Below are positions 9,027 through 17,617 of a stretch of 64,000 nucleotides of DNA, one piece after another (the first letter of the stretch is position 1; each line of letters starts with the position of its first letter). Below the pieces are notes generated by a model. It ran no database searches. It was given only the letters and a program-made list of their open reading frames with translations, and was not told the DNA's origin. A program made the translations under genes and the position numbers. The DNA is from Gordonibacter pamelaeae (GTDB taxonomy: Bacteria > Actinomycetota > Coriobacteriia > Coriobacteriales > Eggerthellaceae), in NCBI RefSeq assembly GCF_042665095.1, contig NZ_JBHTBV010000002.1; one strand, written 5' to 3'.

Positions 9027-10256
9027 TCACCTGATCCGGCAGAACGCCATGGCAGCCGTGGCCGCCAAACCTGCTGTGAGTAGCACAGAGCCGCAGAACA
9101 ACCAGTTCGTCATAGCGGGGCCCAGCAGCATCGGCGTGACAAGCGAACCGAGGAACTCGCCCAAGCACATGGCCAACATGAGCATGCCCGTCGCAACGCC
9201 AAGCAGCTCGCGCCGCCCGGCAATCTGGGGCAGCGCCGTGAGGCTCGCCACGGGAACACCGTACCCGATAAAGCCCATAAGCGCAGCCCCCACCCAAAGG
9301 AGCGCGTCCGACTGCGTAAGCATCAGGAACGTGGCCGGCCCGCTGACCGCCAAAGCTACCATGAGAAACGGTTTGGTCCGGCCTGTCCGATCTATCAACC
9401 GCCCAGCGATCGGGGAAGATGCCGCCGCCAGCAAACCGGGCAACGAACTGGCGAACCCCGACAGGGAGGCGTTCATGCCCTGCCCCTGCAGAAACGTCGG
9501 CGCATAGCTGAGCACTGCCAAAATCTCGGCGTTGAACACGACATAGGCGAAGAAGACCAGCAGGGCGCTGGGCCGCACGAGTACTCGGTAATCGCGCCAA
9601 GCAACCTGTGACGCTTCGGGGATGGCTGCCTGCAAATTACCGGTGTCTTCCGATGCGGCGTCTCTGCCCGGCACGCGTACGACAGCTGCGAGGAGGACGG
9701 CAGCCCCCGCCACGATGGCCGCGTAGGCGAGCCATGTTCCTGTAAGGCCCAACGCCTCGAACACCATCGGGGTTGCAGTCGATCCGATAACCGAGCCGAA
9801 GCATATCCAGAGCGCCCAAACACCGTTGACCGTGCCCTGATGCTCGGCGTCCACATACTGCTCGATAGCCAGCGGGCCGGCAACGGAGATGAAAACGAAG
9901 GCCACCCCCTCTACCGCACGTGACGCTATCATGAGCCACGCTGATGTCGCCCACGCACCGAGAAAGCTTCCCAAGATAACGATGGCACATCCGAGCAGCA
10001 AGACGCTCCTCGGCCCGAGTTTCTTGGCCAACGCACCCGTTGGGAGCGACAGAAAGATACCCATGGCCGTAAATACCGACATAAGCCACGAGCCGGTGGA
10101 CGTCGTCATGTCGTGGGCGGCCATGATGCTTTCGAAGATACTCGGAACTTTGTACTGCACGATGGCTATGGATGTTCCTACCAACAGTAGCACGAGGCTC
10201 AAAACGAGGTAGTTCATGCGGATATGTTGTTCGGCCCTTGGAGCGTTTCGAGGCAC
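9027..10256 (-). CDS. MFS transporter
   Basis: This 409-residue, 12-helix major facilitator has a typical N-terminal half (VLLLVGTSIAIVQYKVPSIF, then GALAKKLGPRSVLLLG as the loop 2-3 motif). The chosen start is the GTG at 10256 because AAGGAGGAGG precedes it closely; the ATG at 10217 has no ribosome site. It is related in style to the MFS at 17618-18838, sharing QYKVPSIFESIM versus QYQIPTIMERVM, so both may move similar compounds. A terminator hairpin separates it from the upstream four-helix gene, so it may have its own promoter. The substrate is unknown. Confidence 0.85.
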   Translation of the reverse strand: MPRNAPRAEQHIRMNYLVLSLVLLLVGTSIAIVQYKVPSIFESIMAAHDMTTSTGSWLMSVFTAMGIFLSLPTGALAKKLGPRSVLLLGCAIVILGSFLGAWATSAWLMIASRAVEGVAFVFISVAGPLAIEQYVDAEHQGTVNGVWALWICFGSVIGSTATPMVFEALGLTGTWLAYAAIVAGAAVLLAAVVRVPGRDAASEDTGNLQAAIPEASQVAWRDYRVLVRPSALLVFFAYVVFNAEILAVLSYAPTFLQGQGMNASLSGFASSLPGLLAAASSPIAGRLIDRTGRTKPFLMVALAVSGPATFLMLTQSDALLWVGAALMGFIGYGVPVASLTALPQIAGRRELLGVATGMLMLAMCLGEFLGSLVTPMLLGPAMTNWLFCGSVLLTAGLAATAAMAFCRIR

Positions 10257-10325
10257 GAGTCCTCCTCCTTTCGACTGCTGGGGGGCACCGCGCTCTGAAG
10301 CGAAGCGGCCTGTGCTCCCGACATG

Positions 10326-10353
10326 GAAACGCCCGCCTATGCGCGGGCGTTTC
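10326..10353. terminator. Terminator hairpin after nitrilase operon
   Basis: GAAACGCCCGC (10326-10336) and GCGGGCGTTTC (10343-10353) form an 11-bp stem with a 6-nt loop. It lies downstream of the four-helix membrane protein gene and upstream of the MFS gene. Confidence 0.65.
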
Positions 10354-10375
10354 GGGATAGAGACAAGTTCCGTTC

Positions 10376-10888
10376 CTACGACTCGGGGCTCGGAGCCTTC
10401 GAGGGATCGAATCCGCTGATAGCGGCAGTCATCTTCATGGCAAGGGGCAGCATGATCAGCTCGACCACATACCCACTTGCCAGCAGGAACGGGTATACCA
10501 TGATCCAAGCAGCAAACGTCCCGTCCCAGCCCGCCACCTGAATGTTGTTGATCCACGTGCAGATGAAGCTGATGGACGTGATCATGACGAGGGCAAGCAC
10601 GGCCACGCTGATGAAGTGCACGCCCACCTTGCTTTTCACCCCCAACGCACCTGCAAGTTTTTGCCCCCAAGCCAAACCGGGAACATGGTCGCCCACAAAC
10701 TCGCCGACGCAGAAGCTGGTGACGAATGACACGAGGAAGCCGAGCGGCGTGAAGATGGGCAGAGCCTCGTTGCCGGGCAGGTTCTGCACAGTCCAGAGAA
10801 CGTAAATGCTCAAGATCGCGCACATGATAATGTTCATGACACCGTTGACGATACGGCCAAAGCCGCTGGGGCCTTTGAGGGGATTCAT
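10376..10888 (-). CDS. Four-helix membrane protein of unknown function
   Basis: This 170-residue protein has four predicted transmembrane helices (around residues 12-30, 48-65, 90-112 and 123-145) and short loops. I do not recognise the family with certainty. It follows the nitrilase-family gene by 38 bp on the same strand, so it is probably co-transcribed and controlled by the TetR operators at 11863-11967. A role in moving the amidase substrate or product is possible but not shown. Confidence 0.75.
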   Translation of the reverse strand: MNPLKGPSGFGRIVNGVMNIIMCAILSIYVLWTVQNLPGNEALPIFTPLGFLVSFVTSFCVGEFVGDHVPGLAWGQKLAGALGVKSKVGVHFISVAVLALVMITSISFICTWINNIQVAGWDGTFAAWIMVYPFLLASGYVVELIMLPLAMKMTAAISGFDPSKAPSPES

Positions 10889-10926
10889 AATCCGCTCCTT
10901 TCGATTAGACGTATCAGGCGAAGCGT

Positions 10927-11829
10927 TTACTCGGTGAACTGGCCGATATCGCCAGAGATAGGGTTGCGCCGGTTCGGCTTGACCAGCTCACCATAGGTAG
11001 CTGGCTTGCGATCCTTCAGCAAGTCGGAGCCCGCCATAGAGGCGATGCGCGCCTTCGCAATCTCGCCGTGCACGTCCACGTCGGCCACGGCCATACCCTC
11101 CTCGAAACCGGTAGTCGCACATACCTGCATGGGATTGGGGCCGATGATGCGGCTGTGCCCCATTTCGAAGGGGCCGCTCACGCAGGAGTCCACGAAGAAG
11201 CACATGTTTTCGAGCGCGCGGGCGAAACTGAACACGTTACCGGCCTTGTAGTCGTTGTCGTCCTCGCTGGTTTCGATTGAGGGCCATGCGGTGGGACATA
11301 GGAGGATGTCGGCGCCCTTGAGGGCCAAGGTTCGCGCCACTTCGGGGTAGGCCTTGTCGAAGCAGATCATAAGGCCGACCTTTCCGATCCGCGTGTCGAA
11401 CACCGGATAATCGCCCTCTCCTGGGTACATCATGATGCGCTCCGTCAGGGGCAGATGCACCTTGCGGTACTTGCCCACGTAACCCTCGGGACCCACGAGC
11501 ACGAGCGTGTTGTAGATCATGTCCCAACTCTCGTGGCTCTGCTCGGTCATGCCCCAGGCGATGTATATATCGTGCCTCACAGCCAGTTCTGCGAAGTAAT
11601 GCACCGAGTCGCCCTCCGGCACCAGCTCGGCCGTCTCATGCTGATAGAAGGCATCCTGCGGATCGAACACGAACATGGGCTTCTCTGGCAAACCGCCCAA
11701 CGCGAGCTCGGGAAAAAGGATCAGATCGACGTCCTTTTCTGCCGCCTCCTCGATGAACGTCGTCATTTTCGCCTTGTTTTCCGCCTTGTCGCGAGCCAAG
11801 TCCATTGCAACGCTTGCAATCACTGCCAT
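10927..11829 (-). CDS. Carbon-nitrogen hydrolase (nitrilase superfamily amidase)
   Basis: This 300-residue enzyme hydrolyses a C-N bond in an amide, carbamoyl or nitrile compound. The Glu-Lys-Cys catalytic triad is visible: E41 in LFPELALGG, K123 in GKYRKVHLP and C156 in GLMICFDKAYPE. The general look is that of the N-carbamoylputrescine amidase / omega-amidase branches, but the substrate cannot be read. The ATG at 11829 is used because GGGGAGGGG lies just before it; an in-frame ATG further upstream lacks a site. It heads a leftward operon with a membrane protein and faces a TetR gene across two palindromic operators. It is therefore probably induced by its substrate. Confidence 0.88.
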   Translation of the reverse strand: MAVIASVAMDLARDKAENKAKMTTFIEEAAEKDVDLILFPELALGGLPEKPMFVFDPQDAFYQHETAELVPEGDSVHYFAELAVRHDIYIAWGMTEQSHESWDMIYNTLVLVGPEGYVGKYRKVHLPLTERIMMYPGEGDYPVFDTRIGKVGLMICFDKAYPEVARTLALKGADILLCPTAWPSIETSEDDNDYKAGNVFSFARALENMCFFVDSCVSGPFEMGHSRIIGPNPMQVCATTGFEEGMAVADVDVHGEIAKARIASMAGSDLLKDRKPATYGELVKPNRRNPISGDIGQFTE

Positions 11830-11862
11830 TCCTACCCCTCCCCGTTCGAATGGTTGTTCCAA

Positions 11863-11882
11863 AAATTGAGCGTACTCAATTT
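11863..11882. promoter_or_regulatory. Palindromic operator 1 (TetR candidate)
   Basis: AAATTGAGCGTACTCAATTT is a perfect inverted repeat with 8-bp arms and a 4-bp centre. It lies 34 bp upstream of the amidase start codon, where a bound repressor would block that promoter. It shares the TTGAG-N4-CTCA core with a second site at 11944-11967. Confidence 0.7.
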
Positions 11883-11943
11883 CTATGTGCCTAATATTAC
11901 GCTCCTCATGCGGAGATGTAAATACCGAATTTAATCGTTTCTC

Positions 11944-11967
11944 AAAATTTGAGTATACTCATATTTT
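11944..11967. promoter_or_regulatory. Palindromic operator 2 (TetR candidate)
   Basis: The core TTTGAGTATACTCAT sits in a near-perfect 24-bp palindrome (one mismatched pair) in the same divergent gap, about 81 bp from operator 1. Matching cores on both sides of the gap suggest that the TetR protein at 12077 controls both its own gene and the amidase operon. Confidence 0.65.
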
Positions 11968-12076
11968 GCTTCACGGGCCTCCACGCGCGCCGGTTGGGCT
12001 TTAAGCCGATTCACGTCGGTTTTCATGTCGCGATGGGCGATAATGTGTCTCGCATAGACGAGGGATGGAGATTCGT

Positions 12077-12766
12077 ATGGTCAAGCTCAAAGCGGGCAAG
12101 AAAAAGAAGAACCTGATTATCGACGTGTGCAAGAAGCTGTTCTACCGTAAGGGCTATGCAAACACCACATACGACGATATCTGCAAGAAGGCAGACATCC
12201 CGCCGGGAAGTATCACTTACCATTTCCGCGGCAAACGGGACATCGCAGCGGTCATCGATGCGGAATACGAGGCCCAGAACAAAATATATATCGAGAAGAT
12301 GTGCGGCAAAGCCTACGATAAGACCACGCTCATGGCCATCGAGAACTTCCATATGTGGAAGCGCAACTTCGAAGATGATAACCTCAGGCGCTTCCTGCTC
12401 GATATCTCCACCGAGCGCCTGCCCTCGTTCTCGGCCCTCGACACCGTGAAATACTATTACCAATGCGTGATCGACGACCAGGGCATCGAGGGCATTGACG
12501 ACCGTGAGCTCAATCTTCTCGTACCGGCCCAGTTGGGAATGTCTGATGCCCTTCTCTTGGCTACGGCAAACGATCCCGACGAGTATACCTGGGAAGACGC
12601 TGCCGAGTTCGGCATACGCTTCTTCCTCCGCCAGCTGGGCATGCACGATGACAAAATCAAGGGGATCATCCAAGAAGGCAAGACGATATTCGATACGCTG
12701 CCCATTGACAACCGCTACTACATCGACTTCGCATACGACGATAAGTACGTCAAAAAGATCGGTTAA
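12077..12766 (+). CDS. TetR-family regulator
   Basis: This 229-residue protein has an N-terminal TetR helix-turn-helix (about residues 13-60: IIDVCKKLFYRKGYANTTYD, then IPPGSITYHFRGKRDI) and a ligand-binding C-terminal domain. The ATG at 12077 is preferred over that at 12065 because GGAG sits six bases before it. It is divergent from the amidase operon, and the gap carries two matching palindromes, so autoregulation and control of the amidase are likely. The threonine aldolase gene follows after 38 bp and may be on the same transcript. Confidence 0.88.
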   Translation: MVKLKAGKKKKNLIIDVCKKLFYRKGYANTTYDDICKKADIPPGSITYHFRGKRDIAAVIDAEYEAQNKIYIEKMCGKAYDKTTLMAIENFHMWKRNFEDDNLRRFLLDISTERLPSFSALDTVKYYYQCVIDDQGIEGIDDRELNLLVPAQLGMSDALLLATANDPDEYTWEDAAEFGIRFFLRQLGMHDDKIKGIIQEGKTIFDTLPIDNRYYIDFAYDDKYVKKIG

Positions 12767-12804
12767 CTCATACGCACAGAGCAGGAAGGAACGGAACGAA
12801 TATC

Positions 12805-13842
12805 ATGCTGCACTTCGACAGCGACTATATGGAGGGCGCGCATCCGGCCATTATCGAGCGGCTGGCGGCCACGAACCTCGACCAGACGAGCGGCTACGGC
12901 ACCGACGAGGTGTGCGAGCGCGCCCGCCAGCGCATCCGGGAGGCGTGCGCGTGCCCAGAGGCGGCCGTGTACTTCCTGGTGGGAGGCACGCAGGCGAACG
13001 CCGCGGTGGCCGACCAGATCCTCCGGCCGTGGGAGGGCATCGTGTCAGCCACGACCGGCCACATCACCGCGCACGAGGCGGGCGCGGTGGAGGCGTGCGG
13101 GCGCAAGACGCTGCCGCTGCCGCAGCACGACGGCAAGCTGGACGCGGCCGAGGTGCGCGCGTACTGCGAGGCGTACTGGGCCGACGAGAACCGCGAGCAC
13201 ATCGTGGCGCCGGGCGCGGTGTATATCTCGCATCCTACCGAGTACGGCACCGTGTACTCGCTCGTCGAGCTCGAGGCGCTCTCGCAGGTGTGCCGCGACT
13301 TCGGCATGCGGCTGTTCATGGACGGCGCGCGCCTGGGCTACGGCCTGGCCGCCGTGGGAGCCGATGTCGCGCTGCCCGACATCGCGCGTTTGTGCGACGC
13401 GTTCTACATCGGCGGCACGAAGGTGGGCGCGCTGTGCGGCGAGGCTGTGGTGTTCACGAAGCCGGGGCTCGACGACCACTTCTTCACGCTCATGAAGAAG
13501 CGTGGGGCGCTCTTGGCGAAGGGGCGCTTCCTGGGGCTGCAGTTCGACGTGCTGTTCGAGGAGGAAGACGGCGGGCTGCGCTACGAGAACGCCGGCCGCC
13601 ACGCCGTGGCGCTCGCGCAGCGCCTGGCCGAGGGCTTCCGCGCGAAGGGCTACGACCTGCACCTCGACTCGCCCACCAACCAGCAGTTCGTCGTGCTGGA
13701 CGACGACGCCAAGGCGCGCCTGGCAGAGCACGCGTCGTTCGGCTTCTGGGAGCTCGCGCCGGACGGCCGCACCGTCGTGCGCTTCGCGACCAGTTGGGCC
13801 ACGCGGCCCGAGGCCGTGGACGAGCTGCTGGCGCTGCTGTAG
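12805..13842 (+). CDS. ltaE: Low-specificity L-threonine aldolase
   Basis: This 345-residue PLP enzyme cleaves threonine/allo-threonine to glycine and acetaldehyde. Family features are LVGGTQANAAV (residues 58-68), the PLP-binding D in FMDGARLGYG (about 171-180) and the Schiff-base K206 in YIGGTKVGALCGE. The length matches the family. It is likely cytoplasmic and tetrameric. It follows the TetR gene and precedes a polyferredoxin by 15 bp. Codon use is strongly GC-rich, unlike the AT-richer TetR gene before it. Confidence 0.9.
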   Translation: MLHFDSDYMEGAHPAIIERLAATNLDQTSGYGTDEVCERARQRIREACACPEAAVYFLVGGTQANAAVADQILRPWEGIVSATTGHITAHEAGAVEACGRKTLPLPQHDGKLDAAEVRAYCEAYWADENREHIVAPGAVYISHPTEYGTVYSLVELEALSQVCRDFGMRLFMDGARLGYGLAAVGADVALPDIARLCDAFYIGGTKVGALCGEAVVFTKPGLDDHFFTLMKKRGALLAKGRFLGLQFDVLFEEEDGGLRYENAGRHAVALAQRLAEGFRAKGYDLHLDSPTNQQFVVLDDDAKARLAEHASFGFWELAPDGRTVVRFATSWATRPEAVDELLALL

Positions 13843-13857
13843 GAGGAGGGGGCTGCC

Positions 13858-15099
13858 GTGCCCGATCTGATCGCGATAGCCGAGCGCCTGGCCGAGCGCC
13901 CGCCGGTGGCAGCGCTCGACGGCGGGCGCTGCCTGCGCGTGCGCGACCGCGAGTCCTCGTGCGCCGCCTGCGCCGAGGCGTGTCCCGTCGGGGCCGTCGC
14001 CGTGCGCGCGGCGGCCGTGGAGGAGGCCGCGCCCTACGGCTCGGTGGATGCAGTGAGGGACGCTGGCCCGCGCATCGACGACGAGGCGTGCGTGCGCTGC
14101 GGCGCCTGCGTGGCCGCCTGCCCCACGAACGCGCTGCTGGCTCTGCCGCCGCTCGATGATGGAGGGCTGTTCGCGCAGGTGGACGCTGCGGGGACTGCGG
14201 CGCGGGAGCGGGCGGATGCGGGAACGGCGGCCGCGGGCACATCGAACAGCACCGGGGAAGAAGCCGCGACGCCCGTCGAGCCGCCGACCGCCGGCTTCGC
14301 CTGCGAGCGGCTGGCGCAGACCCTGCGCCTCGAGGGCGACCGCATCGTCGTGCTGCCATGCCTCGCGTGGGTCGACGTGGCGCTGCTCGTCCACCTGGCC
14401 TGCAACGGCGCCGAGCGCATCGCCGTGCCGCTTGACACCTGCCCGTCGTGCGAACTGGCCGATGCCGCGGAGCTCGTGCGCGCTGCCGTCGAAAACGCCC
14501 GGCGCATCTGCGCCGTGGCGGGAATCGACGCCGCCTTCGAGACAACCGACGGCGCCGGCCTGCGCGACCTCGAAGCCGCGCCCGAGGCCGATGCCACCGG
14601 CGAGCTTTCCCGTCGCAGCCTGTTCACCCAGGCAGGAGCCTCGCTGCTCGACACCGCGCGGGAAGAGGCCGCCCGCCAGCTGGAATCGCTCGCGGGCGCC
14701 CCTGTGAGCGACGACGCCCCGATCGAGCCCGACACCCGCCGCTGGCAGCTGCTCGACGACCTGCACGCCGCCGGGCTCACCGACGACGCCGCGGTCGTCC
14801 CGCGCGCGCTCGCCCCGCGCGTGAGCATCGACGTGGAGCGATGCTCGGGTTGCGCCCAGTGCGCCCTGTTCTGCCCCACCGAGGCCCTGCGGAGAATCGG
14901 CCGGGCACCCGGCGGCCGAACCCTGCTCGAGTTCGACCCCGCCCGCTGCCGCAACTGCGGCGTCTGCGAGGCCACCTGCCGCTACGCCGCGCTCACCTGC
15001 GAGGAGACCCTCACCGCCGCCGAGCTCTTCGCCCTCGACCCCCAGGAGATCCTCATCCCCAAACGCCGCGTCCTCCCCGAGCGCCGATCAAACGCCTAA
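13858..15099 (+). CDS. Polyferredoxin-like 4Fe-4S protein
   Basis: This 413-residue protein carries four cysteine groups: C35-x2-C38-x3-C42-P, then CVRCGACVAACP (78-89), and near the C-terminus CSGCAQCALFCP and CRNCGVCEATC. The middle (about residues 145-270) is a non-ferredoxin domain with VVLPCLAWVDVALLVHLACN and DTCPSCE, reminiscent of electron-carrier subunits of heterodisulfide reductase or hydrogenase type. It has no signal peptide or membrane helix, so it is probably a cytoplasmic electron carrier. The GTG start has AGGAGGAGG upstream. The partner enzyme is not evident; the threonine aldolase next door may be only a positional neighbour. Confidence 0.8.
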   Translation: MPDLIAIAERLAERPPVAALDGGRCLRVRDRESSCAACAEACPVGAVAVRAAAVEEAAPYGSVDAVRDAGPRIDDEACVRCGACVAACPTNALLALPPLDDGGLFAQVDAAGTAARERADAGTAAAGTSNSTGEEAATPVEPPTAGFACERLAQTLRLEGDRIVVLPCLAWVDVALLVHLACNGAERIAVPLDTCPSCELADAAELVRAAVENARRICAVAGIDAAFETTDGAGLRDLEAAPEADATGELSRRSLFTQAGASLLDTAREEAARQLESLAGAPVSDDAPIEPDTRRWQLLDDLHAAGLTDDAAVVPRALAPRVSIDVERCSGCAQCALFCPTEALRRIGRAPGGRTLLEFDPARCRNCGVCEATCRYAALTCEETLTAAELFALDPQEILIPKRRVLPERRSNA

Positions 15100-15133
15100 G
15101 CCCCGCAAGGCACGGCAACAGGCAGTTCACAAA

Positions 15134-15210
15134 CTTGCTTGTTATGCAATTCCTAAGCTATACTTTATGATAATCATAATATCGACTTTAGGATTTGCAT
15201 AACTTGCAAG
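15134..15210. promoter_or_regulatory. Promoter with long imperfect inverted repeat
   Basis: Arms of 23 bp at 15134-15156 and 15188-15210 match with three mismatches (cores GTTATGCAA and TTGCATAAC). They flank a 31-bp AT-rich centre containing the small palindrome ATGATAATCAT. A sigma-70-like promoter TTGCTT (15135-15140), 18 bp, TATACT (15159-15164) overlaps the left arm. The repeat ends 12 bp before the ATPase start codon, so it can act as operator or as an mRNA hairpin. Confidence 0.55.
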
Positions 15211-15222
15211 AAAAGAGTCACC

Positions 15223-16443
15223 ATGGACTACATACCTCGCCACATCATCTCGGTCGTTGCGGAAACCGCGCGAACCTTCCCCGTGACCTTGGTGACCGGG
15301 CCACGCCAAGTGGGTAAAACCACCATGCTGTGCGAAGAGTTCCCCCATGCGTCTTACGCGACGCTCGACCGCCTCGACGTACTCGATGCAGCGGAGAACC
15401 AACCCGAGCGCTTCCTAGAAGCGTTGGAGAAACCAGCAATCGTCGACGAGGTGCAGTACGCCCCCGATCTGTTTCGCTACGTAAAAATTCAGTCTGATGC
15501 TCACCCACGGGCCAAAGGGCGACTATTCCTCACCGGATCTCAGCGTTACCAAATGATGCAGGGCGTCGACGAGTCGCTTGCTGGAAGAGCTGGCATCGTG
15601 GAGATGCTCGGACTTTCCCTTCGCGAGATACGGCGCGACCCTTTCAACGCGCCGTTCGTTCCCACCGCCGCATACCGCGAGAAGCGCAACCCGGTCAAAG
15701 CCGATGCAAACATTTGGGAGGTGATGCTCCGCGGTGATTTGCCCGAGCTCAACGCTGATTCCGCCATGAGCGTCACCCGTTACTACGACTCCTACATCGA
15801 AACGTACCTTCGGCGCGATGTGCGCGATCTGGCCCATGTGGGAGACCTCGCGAAATTCAACCGGTTCATGGGAATCGTCGCACAAGCGCATGGCCAGGTG
15901 CTCAACAAATCGGATCTCGCCGACAAAACAGACGCAAGCTTCCAAACCGTCGACCGTTGGCTTTCGGTACTCGAGGCGTCGAGCATCATCTACCTGCTCA
16001 AACCTTTCACCGCCAGCACCACCAAGAGGCTGGTGAAGTCTCCCAAGCTGTACTTCCTCAACTCGGGGCTCGCTGCACGCCTCTGCGGGTACAGCTCGGC
16101 AGCCGATCTTGAAGCCGGCACGCAAGCGGGGGCGTTCTTCGAGGGGTTCGTCATCGCGGAAATCGCCAAGAGCTTCCTGAACACCAGCGGGATGATGCCT
16201 GCGCTCTATTATTACCGGGATTCCAATGGACGCGAAATCGACCTGATCATCGAGCAGGGCATGCGGCTCTACCCCGTCGAGGTCAAGAAGGCCGAACTCG
16301 CACGTCCAGACGATGCCAAAGCATTTCACCTGCTCGATATCTTCAAAGGCTACGAGCGTCAGCCGGGAACGGTGATCTGCCAAACGCGCAACCCTCTACC
16401 GCTCCCCAACGACGCCTGGGCACTGCCCCTCTCCTACGTATGA
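15223..16443 (+). CDS. AAA ATPase with DUF4143 domain
   Basis: This 406-residue protein starts with a Walker A motif (TGPRQVGKTTM, about residues 25-35). A Walker B-like AIVDEVQYAPD and the sensor LTGSQRY follow, and a DUF4143 C-terminal domain with a nuclease-like segment (GREIDLIIEQG, then YPVEVKKAE). This lone ATPase family is scattered among bacteria and archaea, is often gained or lost, and has no settled function. Codon use and its AT-rich promoter differ from the GC-rich genes before it, which suggests acquisition. It is monocistronic and convergent with the beta-propeller gene. Confidence 0.9.
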   Translation: MDYIPRHIISVVAETARTFPVTLVTGPRQVGKTTMLCEEFPHASYATLDRLDVLDAAENQPERFLEALEKPAIVDEVQYAPDLFRYVKIQSDAHPRAKGRLFLTGSQRYQMMQGVDESLAGRAGIVEMLGLSLREIRRDPFNAPFVPTAAYREKRNPVKADANIWEVMLRGDLPELNADSAMSVTRYYDSYIETYLRRDVRDLAHVGDLAKFNRFMGIVAQAHGQVLNKSDLADKTDASFQTVDRWLSVLEASSIIYLLKPFTASTTKRLVKSPKLYFLNSGLAARLCGYSSAADLEAGTQAGAFFEGFVIAEIAKSFLNTSGMMPALYYYRDSNGREIDLIIEQGMRLYPVEVKKAELARPDDAKAFHLLDIFKGYERQPGTVICQTRNPLPLPNDAWALPLSYV

Positions 16444-16453
16444 GGCGCGGATA

Positions 16454-16530
16454 AGCTCTCCCGGCAGCAAAACGACTTCGCGCGGCCAGCCGTCACAAAA
16501 ACGCATGCCGAGCCGCTGCCGGGGAGAGCT
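16454..16530. terminator. Bidirectional terminator-like inverted repeat
   Basis: AGCTCTCCCGGCAGC (16454-16468) pairs with GCTGCCGGGGAGAGCT (16515-16530) with one bulged G. The repeat lies between two convergent genes. Confidence 0.5.
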
Positions 16531-16540
16531 CCTTCTTCCT

Positions 16541-17545
16541 TTACTTCTCTCCTGTTTCAGCCGTCACGGCTATGCGGTAGATGTTGCTGCTTCCGAACTC
16601 GCAGATGTAGAGGTCCCCGTTGTGGATGCAGAGGTTGTCGACGAAGATGTCGGCGTCCTCCGGGGCGGGTATGCGCTCTATCTGGAAGCCGTTCTTGTCG
16701 AACACCAGCACTTCCTTCGCCTCGAGGTGCGCCACGTAGATGTTGCCGTCAGCATCGACGGTGATGCCGTCGGGGCCATGGCCGCCGTCCATGCGCGCGA
16801 ACACGTAGGGCGTGGCGCGGCCCAGCGTGTACGCCGCCGACGGGATGCATACGAGCGAGTTCGTGTTGAACTCGGCAACGTAGATGAACTGCCCGTCGGG
16901 CGAGAGCGTGATTCCGTTCGGGTAGGCGATGCCGTCTTGGATGAGCTGCAGCACGGGCTCGCCCTCGTCGTACTTCACATAGTAGACGCAACCGATCCTC
17001 TTGAAATAGTCCGACTGCCCAGGGTCGGTGAAGTAGGCGCCGCCCTGGCCGTCGAGCACGAGGTCGTTCAAGCCGTTGAACGGGGTGCCGTTGAAGTTGG
17101 GAACCCAAACGGAATACTCCCCCGTCTCGGTGTCGTACCGGCAGAGCCCCTGGGAACGGTCGGTGATGAGCATGGTGGTGCCGTCGATGAACTTGGCACC
17201 GTTCGGCATCGACTTCCCCTCGTTGTCGTGAACGGTCACGGCCTCGCCGTCCACCACCTTGTGGATGCGGCCCTTGACCACGTCGATGAACCACAGCGTC
17301 CCATCTTGCGAGAAGTTGAGGCCCTCGATCAGGCCGCCGTCCTCCACATGCGCCACCAGCTCCCAGCTGGCGCCCTCCGCCAGAACCGACGGCTGGGCCT
17401 CCGCTTGCGGCTGCTCCTTCGGATCGGCATCGTTCGCCGCCGCCGGCTCCGACGAGCAACCGGCAATCATCCCCATGGCCGCCACGCCTCCCATCAGGCC
17501 GAGCCCCTTCACGAAGCTCCTCCGGTTTACCATCGTCTCGTCCAT
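16541..17545 (-). CDS. Exported SMP-30/gluconolactonase-like beta-propeller
   Basis: This 334-residue protein starts with a twin-arginine motif (VNRRSFVKG, residues 6-14) and a lipobox-like GMIAGCSSE with C30, so it is probably an exported lipoprotein. The rest is a repeated beta-propeller of the SMP-30 / gluconolaconase-LRE type (for example GLNFSQDGTLWFIDV, YPNGITLSPDGQFIYVAEFN and GPDGITVDADGNIYVA). Such proteins may hydrolyse lactones or bind small molecules. The ATG at 17545 has GAGGAGGAAG before it. It is the last gene of the leftward molybdoenzyme cluster, 72 bp after an MFS gene, which suggests work on the same substrate outside the cell. Confidence 0.82.
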   Translation of the reverse strand: MDETMVNRRSFVKGLGLMGGVAAMGMIAGCSSEPAAANDADPKEQPQAEAQPSVLAEGASWELVAHVEDGGLIEGLNFSQDGTLWFIDVVKGRIHKVVDGEAVTVHDNEGKSMPNGAKFIDGTTMLITDRSQGLCRYDTETGEYSVWVPNFNGTPFNGLNDLVLDGQGGAYFTDPGQSDYFKRIGCVYYVKYDEGEPVLQLIQDGIAYPNGITLSPDGQFIYVAEFNTNSLVCIPSAAYTLGRATPYVFARMDGGHGPDGITVDADGNIYVAHLEAKEVLVFDKNGFQIERIPAPEDADIFVDNLCIHNGDLYICEFGSSNIYRIAVTAETGEK

Positions 17546-17617
17546 AGCTTCCTCCTCATCTTCGAATTTCCCCTTGCACGCGTCGATCTTTCCGTTATCC
17601 TCTCGCCGCACCTCCCC

